A stretch of DNA of 64,000 nucleotides from DASSUW01 sp963835525. Its GTDB lineage: Bacteria; Actinomycetota; Thermoleophilia; Solirubrobacterales; Solirubrobacteraceae. How positions within the stretch are numbered: position 1 is the stretch's first letter; each line of letters begins with the position of its first letter. The notes beneath the pieces are model-generated. The model saw only the letters and a list, made by a program, of their open reading frames with translations. It searched no databases and had not been told where the DNA came from. Shown one piece after another: positions 35,978 to 44,693 of the stretch. The translations under genes were made by a program, and so were the position numbers. The stretch covers positions 124,001-188,000 of the forward strand of contig CAWIFM010000004.1 in the NCBI GenBank assembly GCA_963835525.1, in the 5' to 3' direction.

Positions 35978-37870
35978 CTATTTGCGCCCGCGGACGCGGA
36001 AGCCGATCCCGCGCCGCGCCGAGCGGTTGCCGGCCTCGTCGGTCGCGACCGCGGTCAGGCGATAGCGGCCGCGGGCCCGTATCCGCACGCGCGCCGTGTT
36101 CGCGCCCGCCTGCGCCGCGACCGTGACGGTCCTGGCCCGCGCGCCGCGCCGGCGGACCACTAGCCGCACCGTGGCCGGCTCCGAGAGCCGGAAACCGACG
36201 CGCGACCGCCGCGGGATCGCCCGCAGCCTCGTGAGCGCCGGCGCCTTGGTGTCGGCCGCCGGGCCGGGAGGCTGCGGCGTCGCGGGACGGTCCGGCGCGA
36301 GCGTGGCGACGTAGCCGTCCGCGACGGCGTCGGTGTCCGCCGGCGACAGGCTCTCGGCAGTGCTGAAGTACACGCGCCGGACGTCGGCCGACAGCCGCTC
36401 GAACTCAACGTCGACGTTGGCATCCGGACCCGTCGGGTCGTCGCTGAGGTGGACCAACGTCCAGTCCGGCAGCCGCTCGTACAGGTCGTACGCCGCGTCG
36501 GTGTCCGTCTGCGCGAGGGGCTCCTTCGTTGCCATGACGACGCGCGCCAGGTCGCTCGAGGACGCCACCACGACCACGTCGAGCGCATCGTCGGGGCCCG
36601 TCGGATCGTCGGTCACGTGGACGAGCGCGCCGCTGGGCAGCCGCAGGTAGGCGTCGGCGTTCGTGTCGGTGTCGGTCGGCGCGAGCGGCTCGCTGGTGCT
36701 GAACAGCGCGCGCGTGCCGTCGGCGGAGATGGCGTAGGAAGCCGCGTCCTGGTTGCCGTCCGCGCCGGTGCCGTCGGTGACGTGGATCAGCGTGCCGTCC
36801 GGCCGGCGCATGTAGGTGTCGTAGGCCGTGTCCGTGTCGGTCGCCGCCATCGACTCGTTCGTCCCGAACATGACGTGCGAGCCGTCGCTCGAGCTGCCCG
36901 CGTAGTTCGCATTCAACGCAGCGTCCGGACCGGTCGGATCGTCGCTGAGGTGGATCAGCGCGCCGTCCGGACGGCGCTCGTAGACATCGGCGTTCGTGTC
37001 GGTGTCGGTGGCGGCGAGCGATTCGCGGGTCCCGAACCAGGCGAGCGTGCCGTCGGCGGTGGAGTCGAGGAAGTGCGCCTCCATGTCGGCGTTCGGTCCC
37101 GTCGGGTCGTCGGTGACGAGGGCGACGCCGGCCGCTGTGCGCAAGTAGACGTCGGCCGTGCCGTCGGTGTCCGCGGCGACGAGCTTCTCCTTGGTCTCGA
37201 GGTACACGTGCGTGCCGTCGTCCGACGCGCGCTTGAAGTCGGCGGTGAAGCCCTGGCCGTCCGGGCCGGGACCGTCGCTCACGTGGACCAGCCCCGCCGG
37301 GCCGCGCTCGTACACATCGCCCGAGGCGTCCGTATCGGAAGCCAGCAACGGCTCCTGCGTCGCGAAGTAGGCATGACGACCGTCGGGCGTGACGCCCTGG
37401 AAGTACGCCGACACGTTGTCGAAGTCCGGGCCCTGGGTGCTGTCGCTGACGTGCACGAGCGCACCGTCCGGCGTGCGCTCGTAGGCATCGACGCCGTTGA
37501 CGTCCGTGTCGGTGGGGACGAGCATCTCCTCCGCGCTGAAGAACACTCGCGTCCCGTCGGCCGAGATGAAGCTGAGGAACGTGTCCCACGGCCCGTCGGG
37601 CGCGAGCGGGTTGTCGGTGAGGTGGACAGGGCCGCCCGACCCGGCCTGCATGTAGCCGTCGACCTTGGTGTCGGTGTCGGATGCCGCCATGACCTCGGCG
37701 GTCGTGAAGAAGACCCGCGAGCCGTCGGCTGAGACGCGCGCGAGCTTCGCCGGGTCCGCCGGGTCGGCGGCAAACACGCCGTCGGTGAGAAGCGTGAGCG
37801 AGGCCGTGTCGGCGGACGCTGCGGGCGCGGCGACCGCCAGCGCGAGCAGCGCCGTCGCCAGGATCCTCAT
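35978..37870 (-). CDS. Secreted TolB/WD40-like beta-propeller protein with Asp-rich repeats
   Basis: 630 aa with a signal peptide (MRILATALLALAVAAPAASA). About nine repeats of roughly 60 residues each contain a T/SDTD-x-x-x-D-x-Y block, an LVHVTDDPTGPDA block and an S-x-DG-T-R-V-x-F-x-T-x-E-x-L block, as in WD40-like TolB propellers. The Asp-rich turns could bind calcium. The last 90 residues form a separate domain (SEPATVRLVVRRRG, ARGRYRLTAVATDEAGNRS) common on secreted Thermoleophilia proteins. It overlaps the upstream paralogue by 4 bp. No catalytic residues were recognised; it may bind the surface, matrix or a partner. Confidence 0.78.
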   Translation of the reverse strand: MRILATALLALAVAAPAASADTASLTLLTDGVFAADPADPAKLARVSADGSRVFFTTAEVMAASDTDTKVDGYMQAGSGGPVHLTDNPLAPDGPWDTFLSFISADGTRVFFSAEEMLVPTDTDVNGVDAYERTPDGALVHVSDSTQGPDFDNVSAYFQGVTPDGRHAYFATQEPLLASDTDASGDVYERGPAGLVHVSDGPGPDGQGFTADFKRASDDGTHVYLETKEKLVAADTDGTADVYLRTAAGVALVTDDPTGPNADMEAHFLDSTADGTLAWFGTRESLAATDTDTNADVYERRPDGALIHLSDDPTGPDAALNANYAGSSSDGSHVMFGTNESMAATDTDTAYDTYMRRPDGTLIHVTDGTGADGNQDAASYAISADGTRALFSTSEPLAPTDTDTNADAYLRLPSGALVHVTDDPTGPDDALDVVVVASSSDLARVVMATKEPLAQTDTDAAYDLYERLPDWTLVHLSDDPTGPDANVDVEFERLSADVRRVYFSTAESLSPADTDAVADGYVATLAPDRPATPQPPGPAADTKAPALTRLRAIPRRSRVGFRLSEPATVRLVVRRRGARARTVTVAAQAGANTARVRIRARGRYRLTAVATDEAGNRSARRGIGFRVRGRK

Positions 37871-39768
37871 CGGGCGCGCCCGATGCGGAGGGACACGCGC
37901 CGCGGCGCCGAGCGGTTGCCCGCCCCGTCAGTCGCGGTGATCGCCACGCGGTAACGGCCGCGGGCGCGGACGCCCACGCGCGTCCGGTTCAGGCCCGCCG
38001 GACGCCCGCCGAGCGTCAGCGTCCGCGGCCGCGAGCCGCGTCGCCGGAGGGTGATCCGGACGGCGGCCGGCTCGGACAGCGTGAAGCGGACGCGTCCGCT
38101 GCGAGCGACCTTGAAGCGCGACACGACCGGCGCGACGCGATCGACCGGGGGCGGCGTGGAGGGCGGGGCCGGGGCCGCGACCACCGTGGACACGTAGACG
38201 TCGTTGACCGCGTCGGTGTCGGCGGGCGACAGGCGCTCCTCCGTCGTGAAGTACGCGCGCCGCCCGTCGGGTGAGACGTGCTGCAGGTACGCGTCGAGGG
38301 CCGCGTCGGGACCGGTCGGGCCGTCGGTGACGTGACGCACGCCTCCGGGCCAGCGCTCGTAGGTGTCCCAGGCGTCGTCGGTGTCCGTGGGCGCGAGGCG
38401 CTCGCGCGTCGTGAAGAAGATGCGCGTGGCGTCGTCCGAGTTCGCGAGCCCGCCGGCCTCGATGGCGTCGTCCGGACCCAGCAGGTCGTCGGTGACGTGG
38501 AAGAGCGCGCCGCCGGGCAGGAGCTCGTAGACGTCGTCCGTGGCGTCGGTGTCTGTGGCCGCCATCTTCTCGGGCGTCGCGAAGAGCACGCGTGTGCCGT
38601 CGCTCGACATGCCGTTGTACGACGCGCTGACGTTGGTGTCAGGCCCCGCGGGGTTGTCGCTGACATGGACGAGCTTGCCGCCGGGCAGGCGCTCGTAGAC
38701 GTCCCACTCGGTATCGGTGTCGGTCGCCGCCAGCGACTCCGTGGTCTCGAGCACGATCCGGCGGCCGTCGGTCGACCGGCCGCGGTAGAGCGCGTCGGCG
38801 TTCGCCTCGGGGCCCGTGGGGTCGCGCGTGATGTGCGTGAGCGTGCCGGACGGCGCCCGCTCGTAGACGTCCAGCGCCGTGTCGGTGTCGCTCACGGCGA
38901 GGCTCTCGCGCGTGTTGAACCAGACGCTCGTGCCGTCGGCGCTCTCGTCGATGAAGTCCGCCTCCTCCTCGGCGTCGGCGCCCGTCGGGTCGTCGCTGAT
39001 GTGGACGAGCCCCGCGGCGGTGTGCAGGTAGACGTCGCCGCTGTCGTCGGTGTCGGAGGCGAGGAGGGGCTCGGTGGTCGTGAAGTAGACTCGCTTGCCG
39101 TCGTCGGAGGCGTGCTGGAAGTTGGCGGTGAGGCCGTCCCCGTCGGCGTTCGGGCCGTCGCTGAGGTGGATCGGGCCGGCCGGGCCGCGCTCGTACACGT
39201 CGGTGGCGTTGTCGGCGTCGGTCGGCGCGAGCCTCTCGTCCGACTCGAAGTACGCGTGCTCGCCGTCGGGCGTCACGCCTACGAAGTACGACTCGGCGCC
39301 GTCGAGATCGGTCCCCGGCCGGTCGCTGTGGTGGACGAGCCCGCCGCCCGCCGTGCGCTCGTACGCGTCGAAGCCTTCGCCGTCGTTGTCGGTGTTCGCG
39401 AGCTGCTCCGTCGTGTCGAAGAACGCGCGCGTGCCGTCACGCGAGATGGAGCTCAGGTACGCATCGTGCGGTCCGTCGGCGGCGAACGGGTTGTCGGTGA
39501 CGTGGAGGAGCGCGCCCCCGGCGGTCCGCATGTACGCGTCGAGCGTCGCGTCGGTGTCGGACCCCTCGAGGGGCTCGTCCGTCTGGAAGAAGACACGCGA
39601 GCCGCCGGCGGACTCGTAGAGGAACCCGGCAGGGCTGGCGGGGTCGGTCGTGAACGGCCCGTCCGAGAGCAGCTCCAGGCTGCGGGTCTCGGCGTGCGCG
39701 GCGGGCGCGGCCGCGGCGAGCACCGCGACGAGGCTCGCGAGCGCGAGCCGGAAATGGGGAGCAGGCAT
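37867..39768 (-). CDS. Secreted TolB/WD40-like beta-propeller protein, upstream paralogue
   Basis: 633 aa from ATG 39768, preceded by AAGGAGGACCG, a strong ribosome binding site. The open frame extends further upstream without one. Signal peptide MPAPHFRLALASLVAVLAAA. The nine-repeat pattern (S/TDTDATxDxY, LxHVTDxPxGPDA, DGTRVxFxT) and C-terminal cap (ARGRYRVAITATDGAGNRS) are as in the neighbouring gene, so the pair arose by tandem duplication. The two form an operon with translational coupling. Function is unknown. Confidence 0.8.
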   Translation of the reverse strand: MPAPHFRLALASLVAVLAAAAPAAHAETRSLELLSDGPFTTDPASPAGFLYESAGGSRVFFQTDEPLEGSDTDATLDAYMRTAGGALLHVTDNPFAADGPHDAYLSSISRDGTRAFFDTTEQLANTDNDGEGFDAYERTAGGGLVHHSDRPGTDLDGAESYFVGVTPDGEHAYFESDERLAPTDADNATDVYERGPAGPIHLSDGPNADGDGLTANFQHASDDGKRVYFTTTEPLLASDTDDSGDVYLHTAAGLVHISDDPTGADAEEEADFIDESADGTSVWFNTRESLAVSDTDTALDVYERAPSGTLTHITRDPTGPEANADALYRGRSTDGRRIVLETTESLAATDTDTEWDVYERLPGGKLVHVSDNPAGPDTNVSASYNGMSSDGTRVLFATPEKMAATDTDATDDVYELLPGGALFHVTDDLLGPDDAIEAGGLANSDDATRIFFTTRERLAPTDTDDAWDTYERWPGGVRHVTDGPTGPDAALDAYLQHVSPDGRRAYFTTEERLSPADTDAVNDVYVSTVVAAPAPPSTPPPVDRVAPVVSRFKVARSGRVRFTLSEPAAVRITLRRRGSRPRTLTLGGRPAGLNRTRVGVRARGRYRVAITATDGAGNRSAPRRVSLRIGRAR

Positions 39769-39925
39769 CGGTCCTCCTTGGCCTTTGCGGAGAGAGAGGG
39801 GCCGCGACGTGCGGTGCCCGGCCAGGGCATCGGGGATGACGTCGCGGCGGCCATGGTGGACCACATGGCGTGCCGTGGCAACACTAGGGTTTCGCCCCCC
39901 AACCCCCAGGAATTGCCGCGGCGGG

Positions 39926-39941
39926 TGTGACGACCGTCACT
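39926..39941. promoter_or_regulatory. CRP/FNR-like palindrome upstream of the MscS gene
   Basis: TGTGACGACCGTCACT has TGTGA-N6-TCAC spacing with nine of ten core bases of the CRP/GlxR consensus, and GTGACG-AC-CGTCAC is a perfect dyad. It lies 32 bases before the MscS start and 160 bp upstream of the divergent propeller genes, so it could control either. No CRP gene is in the window. Confidence 0.45.
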
Positions 39942-39972
39942 GTGATGAACCTGAAACTGGGCAGGCCCAGAC

Positions 39973-40914
39973 GTGTTGCCTGAAGAGATGCCGCGTCTAC
40001 GCAGAGCCAGGACCCTGACCGTGCAGACGGCCACCAAGGCCCGTCGCGCCAAACGCGAGCTGATCGTCATCGTGCCGCTGCTCGCGATCACGCTGTACGC
40101 GTACCTGCGCCGCGAGGAGCTGTTCGGGGTCGACACGCCCGTGCGCGTGGGGGCCGCGATCGTGATGGTGGTGCTCGGCTGGGCGCTGGCGCGCGATCTC
40201 GGGCGGTTCACGGCGCCGGCCCTGTTCCGGCGCATGGACCCGGCGACGGCGGGCACCGTCGGCTTCCTGATCCGGCTCGTGTTCATCGCCGCCGCGGCGC
40301 TGTTCGCGCTCCGGGTCGCCGGTCTGCAGCCGGCCACGCTGGCCGTCGGTGGCGCCATCACGGCCGTCGTCTTCGGTCTCGCGGCCCAGCAGACGCTCGG
40401 CAACCTGATCGCCGGCATGGTGCTGATCTCGGCGCGGCCGTTCAAGGTCGGCGATCGCGTACGGCTCCAGGCGGGCGGGCTGGCCGGGCAGATCGAGGGC
40501 GTCGTGGCGTCGCTCGGGCTGCTCTACACGACCTTCAGACAGGACCGCGACGAGGTCATGGTCCCCAACAACGTCGTGCTGACCGCCGCCATCGTGCCGT
40601 TGCGCGACCCCGCCGCCGTCGACCTGCGCGCGCGGCTGCGGCCCGACGTGCGGCCCAGCGACCTCCAGGAGCTGCTAGAGGAGAGCGTCCGGACGCCGGT
40701 GCGCTCGGAGCCGCAGATCTCGCTCGAGGAGGTCGATCGCGACGAGGTGATCGTCCGGATCGCTGCCACGCCGATGAACGACTCCGACGGTCCGCAGCTG
40801 GCCGACGAGGTGCTGGCCGCCATCGGCGCGGTCACGCGGCCCGACGAGGACGACGACGAGCCCGCCATCGACCGCATGCCCGACGAGCCCCGCCCGCAGC
40901 GCTACGAGGGCTAG
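39973..40914 (+). CDS. Small-conductance mechanosensitive ion channel (MscS family)
   Basis: 313 aa from GTG 39973; ATG 39988 is possible. Three or four membrane helices (about 30-50, 60-80, 100-125, 130-150) precede the pore-lining segment and beta domain: AVVFGLAAQQTLGNLIAGM and RPFKVGDRVRLQAGGLAGQIEGVV (quote: RPFKVGDRVRLQ). It releases solutes during osmotic downshock. The C-terminus ends in an acidic tail. Convergent with the SDR gene, overlapping by 4 bp. Confidence 0.88.
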   Translation: MLPEEMPRLRRARTLTVQTATKARRAKRELIVIVPLLAITLYAYLRREELFGVDTPVRVGAAIVMVVLGWALARDLGRFTAPALFRRMDPATAGTVGFLIRLVFIAAAALFALRVAGLQPATLAVGGAITAVVFGLAAQQTLGNLIAGMVLISARPFKVGDRVRLQAGGLAGQIEGVVASLGLLYTTFRQDRDEVMVPNNVVLTAAIVPLRDPAAVDLRARLRPDVRPSDLQELLEESVRTPVRSEPQISLEEVDRDEVIVRIAATPMNDSDGPQLADEVLAAIGAVTRPDEDDDEPAIDRMPDEPRPQRYEG

Positions 40915-41702
40915 CGCTTGTCGCGCTGGCTCGACTCGAACTGGGTCGCCAGCTCGTTCGCGCCCAGCTTGCGCTGCACGATCGCCACCGCCTCCGGCGC
41001 CAGCCCCGACAGCTTGGTCCCGATGCGCAAGGGCAAAGGCGCGACGTCGATTTCGGAACGGTCGCGCTCGATCGCGGAGATGACCGCGTTGGCCACGTCC
41101 TCCGGCGTCTTGGTGCCGATGTAGCCGGGCAGCTTGGCGCCGGACTCGTGGAACATGCCGGCGTCGCGGATGAAGCCCGGGAAGACCGTCGAGACGCCGA
41201 CACCGAGCGGCCGCAGGTCCTCGCGCAGCCCTTGGGCGAAGCCGCGCAGCCCGAACTTGGTCGCCGAGTAGACCGACGAGCCGGCCGTGCCCGCCTTGCC
41301 GTTGAGCGAGGACACGAAGACGATGTGGCCGCCGCCGCGCTCCGCCATGCCCTCCCACATCAGCCGGGCGAGGATCATCGGCGCCCGCAGGTTCACGTCG
41401 AGTGCACGGTCGATCTCCTCGACGCTGAACGAGCCGATGCGTCCGCTGGCCGGCAGCGCGGCGTTGGCGACCAGCACGTCGACCGGCCCGGCCTCCTCGA
41501 TCAGGCGCTCGAGCGCGGCGCGGTCGGCCAGGTCGCATGAGATGGCTCGGCCGCGCGTCTCGCCGGCGAGCGCCTCGATCAGCTCCGTCCGCCGCGCGGT
41601 CAGCACGAGATCCGCGCCGCGGCGCGCCAGCGCGCGCGCGATCGCCTGCCCGAGCCCGCCGCTGGCGCCGGTGACGAGCGCGGTCCTGCCCCCGAGGTTC
41701 AT
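40911..41702 (-). CDS. Short-chain dehydrogenase/reductase
   Basis: 263 aa. Rossmann motif TGASGGLG near residue 11, NAA at the NNAG position, catalytic Ser in VSSLNGK and YSATK. The basic TARRTEL after beta-2 suggests NADP. The C-terminal extension (PLRIGTKLSGLAPEAVAIV) resembles the acyl or membrane-associated SDR group. Substrate unknown. Confidence 0.88.
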   Translation of the reverse strand: MNLGGRTALVTGASGGLGQAIARALARRGADLVLTARRTELIEALAGETRGRAISCDLADRAALERLIEEAGPVDVLVANAALPASGRIGSFSVEEIDRALDVNLRAPMILARLMWEGMAERGGGHIVFVSSLNGKAGTAGSSVYSATKFGLRGFAQGLREDLRPLGVGVSTVFPGFIRDAGMFHESGAKLPGYIGTKTPEDVANAVISAIERDRSEIDVAPLPLRIGTKLSGLAPEAVAIVQRKLGANELATQFESSQRDKR

Positions 41703-41742
41703 GCCGCGAACCCTTGCATGCGCGCTTGCCGCCGCGCGCCGC

Positions 41743-42906
41743 TCAGGCGAAGACCGCGACCGTGGCCGTGAAGCCGTGCAGGAACGACTCGCCGCCCACC
41801 GGCCCGATCTCGCCCGCGGCGAAGAAGCCCGCGGCGGGGGCGCCGGCGAGCTGGTCGGCGACCGTCTCGGCGTCGTGGTCGCCGTGCCCGAACAGCCCGC
41901 GCCCGCGCCCGTTGCAGGAGAACAGCAGCGCGCCGGCCGGCGGCCGCCCGCCGAGCGCGCGCATGTGGATCGCGAGCGCCTCGCGCAGGTCGCGGTCGGC
42001 GCTCGCCGCGTCGCGCGCGTGCAGCCGCACCACCTGGCCGGGGTGCACCTCGGCCGCCACCGCCACCTGGCCGGTGTCCGGATCGGCGCCCATCAGCCCG
42101 CGCACGAGGAAGTCGCCCTGCACGTAGTCGGGCTTGTTGACGTCGACGACGATGCCCATGAGCAGGCCGCCCTGGACGAGCGCGAGGTCGTGGGCCGGCA
42201 GCGCCTCGATCGTCTCGCGCAGCTTCTCGAGCGCCGGCTTGCCGGCCAGCTCCTCGATGATGTGGCCGTCGGCGGCCGTGATCGTCAGCTCCGGCCCGAT
42301 CGGCGCGGCGCCCTGCGAGACGCACGGCAGCAGCTCGACGCCGTCGAGCCGCACGCCGACCGCGCCCTCGTCGACCACCTCCTCGCCGAGGAACAGCGCC
42401 GTGGCGCCGCCCGCCACTCGCGCCGAGGCGAGGCCTCCGACCACCGGGACGGCAGGCGCCGACTCCGACAGGAAGTGCAGCACGGCGTCGGTGGGGAACG
42501 TCGCCGGGTCGGCGAGCATGATCGCGCCGTCGGCCCCGTCGAGCTCCGGCATCCCCGCGAGCGCGCCCGCGCCCTCCTCGATCTCCTCGACGATGGCGTG
42601 GAACGTGCTCGCCGAGCCGCCGTCGAGCTGGGCCGCCCAGACGGCGACGGCGGTGCCCTCCTCGACCTCGCGCCGCGCGGCGATGACGCCGCCCGCCGCG
42701 CAGCCGACGAGCGCCCCGGGGGCGAGCCCTTCGTGGACGGCCTCGAGCACGGCCTCCGGCGCCGCGAGGTGTGAGCCGGAGGCGAACACGACGGCGAGAT
42801 CGCACGGCCTGCCGTTGAGGGCGTCGCGAGCTGTGAGCGTCGCCTCCAAGGCCCCGGCGCGCGGGTCGGGGCTCGTCGAGAGGCCGGTGCCGATCCGCAC
42901 GGGCAT
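41743..42906 (-). CDS. FIST N-terminal/C-terminal domain sensory protein
   Basis: 387 aa from ATG 42906 (MPVRIGTGLSTS); the frame is open to 42981, but that would overlap miaA. FIST-N (about 1-200: CDLAVVFASGSH, GCAAGGVIA, DGADGAIMLADP, PVVGGLAS) and FIST-C (about 215-385: FLVRGLMGADPDTGQVAV, GALLFSCNGRG) are both complete. FIST modules are thought to bind small ligands such as amino acids, and sometimes feed chemotaxis or kinases. Here it stands alone, divergent from miaA. Confidence 0.85.
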   Translation of the reverse strand: MPVRIGTGLSTSPDPRAGALEATLTARDALNGRPCDLAVVFASGSHLAAPEAVLEAVHEGLAPGALVGCAAGGVIAARREVEEGTAVAVWAAQLDGGSASTFHAIVEEIEEGAGALAGMPELDGADGAIMLADPATFPTDAVLHFLSESAPAVPVVGGLASARVAGGATALFLGEEVVDEGAVGVRLDGVELLPCVSQGAAPIGPELTITAADGHIIEELAGKPALEKLRETIEALPAHDLALVQGGLLMGIVVDVNKPDYVQGDFLVRGLMGADPDTGQVAVAAEVHPGQVVRLHARDAASADRDLREALAIHMRALGGRPPAGALLFSCNGRGRGLFGHGDHDAETVADQLAGAPAAGFFAAGEIGPVGGESFLHGFTATVAVFA

Positions 42907-42931
42907 GCCGCGTACGACGATACTCCGACCG

Positions 42932-43816
42932 GTGCCGCCGCCGACCATCGTCGCGCTCTTCGGGCCGACGGGGGTCGGCAAGACCGCGGTGGCGATCGCG
43001 CTCGCCGAGCGCCTGCGCGCCGGCGGCGAGGACCCGGTCGCCGTGTCCGCCGACGCGCTGCAGGTCTATCGCGGCCTCGAGACCCTCACCGGCGCCGCCA
43101 CGCCGCAGGAGCAGGCGCAGCTCGAGCACCGGCTGCTCTCCATCCTGCCCGTCGACGCCACGTTCAGCGCCGGCGCTTACGCGCGGCTCGCGCACCGAGA
43201 GATCGACGATCTACTCCAGGCCGGCCGCCGGCCGATCGTCGTCGGCGGGACCGGCCTCTACCTGCGCGCCGCGCTCGCCGAGCTCGACCTGCGCCCGCCC
43301 GTCCCGCAGCACATCCGCGACCGCCGCCGCGCCGACCTCGAGGCGCGCGGCCCCCAGGCCCTCCACGACGAGCTCACGAGCCGCGCTCCCGGCACCACGA
43401 TCCGCGCCACCGACCCGCAGCGGATCGCGCGCGCGCTCGAGCTGCTCGACGCCGGCCACGAGCCGCCTCGCGGCGAGCAGCTGTGGACGCGGGAGACGCG
43501 CCACCCGACGCTGCTCGTCGGCCTGACCATGGAGCGCGAGGCGCTCAAGCTGAGGATCGGCGAGCGCGTCGACGCGATGGTTGCGTCCGGCGCGATCGAC
43601 GAGGTCCGGCGGGCGGCCGGCGCCTCGACGAGCGCGCGCAAGGCGCTCGGCTTCCGCGAGCTGCTCGAAGGCGACGTCGAGGCCATGAAGACCTCCACGC
43701 GCCGCTACGCCCGCCGCCAGCTCACCTGGATGCGCAAGCTGCCCGGCGCGACGCTGATCGACGTCACCGGCCGCGACGCCCACGACGTCGCCCGGGAGGT
43801 GCTGGACCTGCTGTAA
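42932..43816 (+). CDS. miaA: tRNA dimethylallyltransferase MiaA
   Basis: 294 aa from GTG 42932; an ATG at 42905 is in frame but overlaps the divergent FIST start. P-loop GPTGVGKT at residues 11-18, ADALQVYRGLETLTG, PIVVGGTGLYLRA, and the RKALGFREL and RRYARRQLTWMRK motifs all fit the family. It adds dimethylallyl to A37, the substrate of MiaB. It is 10 bp before dapF. Confidence 0.94.
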   Translation: MPPPTIVALFGPTGVGKTAVAIALAERLRAGGEDPVAVSADALQVYRGLETLTGAATPQEQAQLEHRLLSILPVDATFSAGAYARLAHREIDDLLQAGRRPIVVGGTGLYLRAALAELDLRPPVPQHIRDRRRADLEARGPQALHDELTSRAPGTTIRATDPQRIARALELLDAGHEPPRGEQLWTRETRHPTLLVGLTMEREALKLRIGERVDAMVASGAIDEVRRAAGASTSARKALGFRELLEGDVEAMKTSTRRYARRQLTWMRKLPGATLIDVTGRDAHDVAREVLDLL

Positions 43817-43826
43817 AGATGCGCGC

Positions 43827-44660
43827 GTGCGGTTCGAGAAGTGGCAGGCCCTTGGCAACGACTACGTGATCGTCGAAGAGGCCGTGACGCCGGAGCTCGT
43901 GCGCGACGTCTGCGACCGCCACTTCGGCGTCGGCGCCGACGGCGTGCTCCAGCTCGAGCCCCCCGACGAGCCGGGCTTCGTCGCCCGCCTGCGCATCTTC
44001 AACCCGGACGGCTCGGAGGCCGAGCTGTCCGGCAACGGCGCCCGTCAGGCGATCCTCTACCTGCGCCACCGCGGCTGGACCGACGCCGACACCTTCTCGA
44101 TCCAGACCATCGCGGGCGAGATCCGGCCGACCATCACCGGCCCGACCACCTGCCGGGTCGACATGGGGCGCGCGAGCCTCACCTCGAAGGACTACCCGGC
44201 AGGGCCGCCCGACGGCCGCGGCGTCGTCGAGGGGCGCGACTTCCAGCACGTCTCGATCGGCAACCCGCAGTGCGCGATCCGCATCGCCGGCCGCGACGAG
44301 CTCGAGGAGCTCGACCTGCAGAAGCTCGGCCCGCTGATCGAGCGCTCCCCGCAGTTCCTCAACCGCACCAACACGTCGTTCTGGACCGAGCTGGACGCCA
44401 CCACCATCCGCGCCCGCATCTTCGAGCGCGGCGCCGGCGAGACGCTGTCGTCCGGCACCGGCGCGTGCGGCGCGGCCGTCGCCCACGTCCTGCGCGGGGG
44501 CGACTCGCCCGTCACCGTGGTGCTCGACGGCGGCGAGCTCGAGGTCGACGTCGACGAGTCGCTGCACGTCGACCTCACCGGCTGGGCCGTGCCGGTCTTC
44601 AAGGGCGAGCTCATCCGATCGGATGAGACGCCCCCCGAGGTTCACCCGCCCGGCCGATAG
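43827..44660 (+). CDS. dapF: Diaminopimelate epimerase with Ser in place of the first catalytic Cys
   Basis: 277 aa with GTG start. Family blocks are clear: KWQALGNDYV, FNPDGSEAELSGNGARQ, IGNPQCAI, NTSFW, ERGAGET and SSGTGACGAA. DapF epimerises LL- to meso-diaminopimelate with two Cys. The second, Cys214, is present, but the first, in the usual C-G-N-G-x-R signature, is Ser68 (LSGNGAR). The rest of the signature N-x-D-G-S is intact. Either this clade uses Ser, or the protein acts on another substrate. It lies in the miaA-dapF backbone, near dapD, dapC and dapE. Confidence 0.9.
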   Translation: MRFEKWQALGNDYVIVEEAVTPELVRDVCDRHFGVGADGVLQLEPPDEPGFVARLRIFNPDGSEAELSGNGARQAILYLRHRGWTDADTFSIQTIAGEIRPTITGPTTCRVDMGRASLTSKDYPAGPPDGRGVVEGRDFQHVSIGNPQCAIRIAGRDELEELDLQKLGPLIERSPQFLNRTNTSFWTELDATTIRARIFERGAGETLSSGTGACGAAVAHVLRGGDSPVTVVLDGGELEVDVDESLHVDLTGWAVPVFKGELIRSDETPPEVHPPGR

Positions 44661-44693
44661 GCGCGCCGCCCACCCGGCCGTAGCTTCGCGGCC

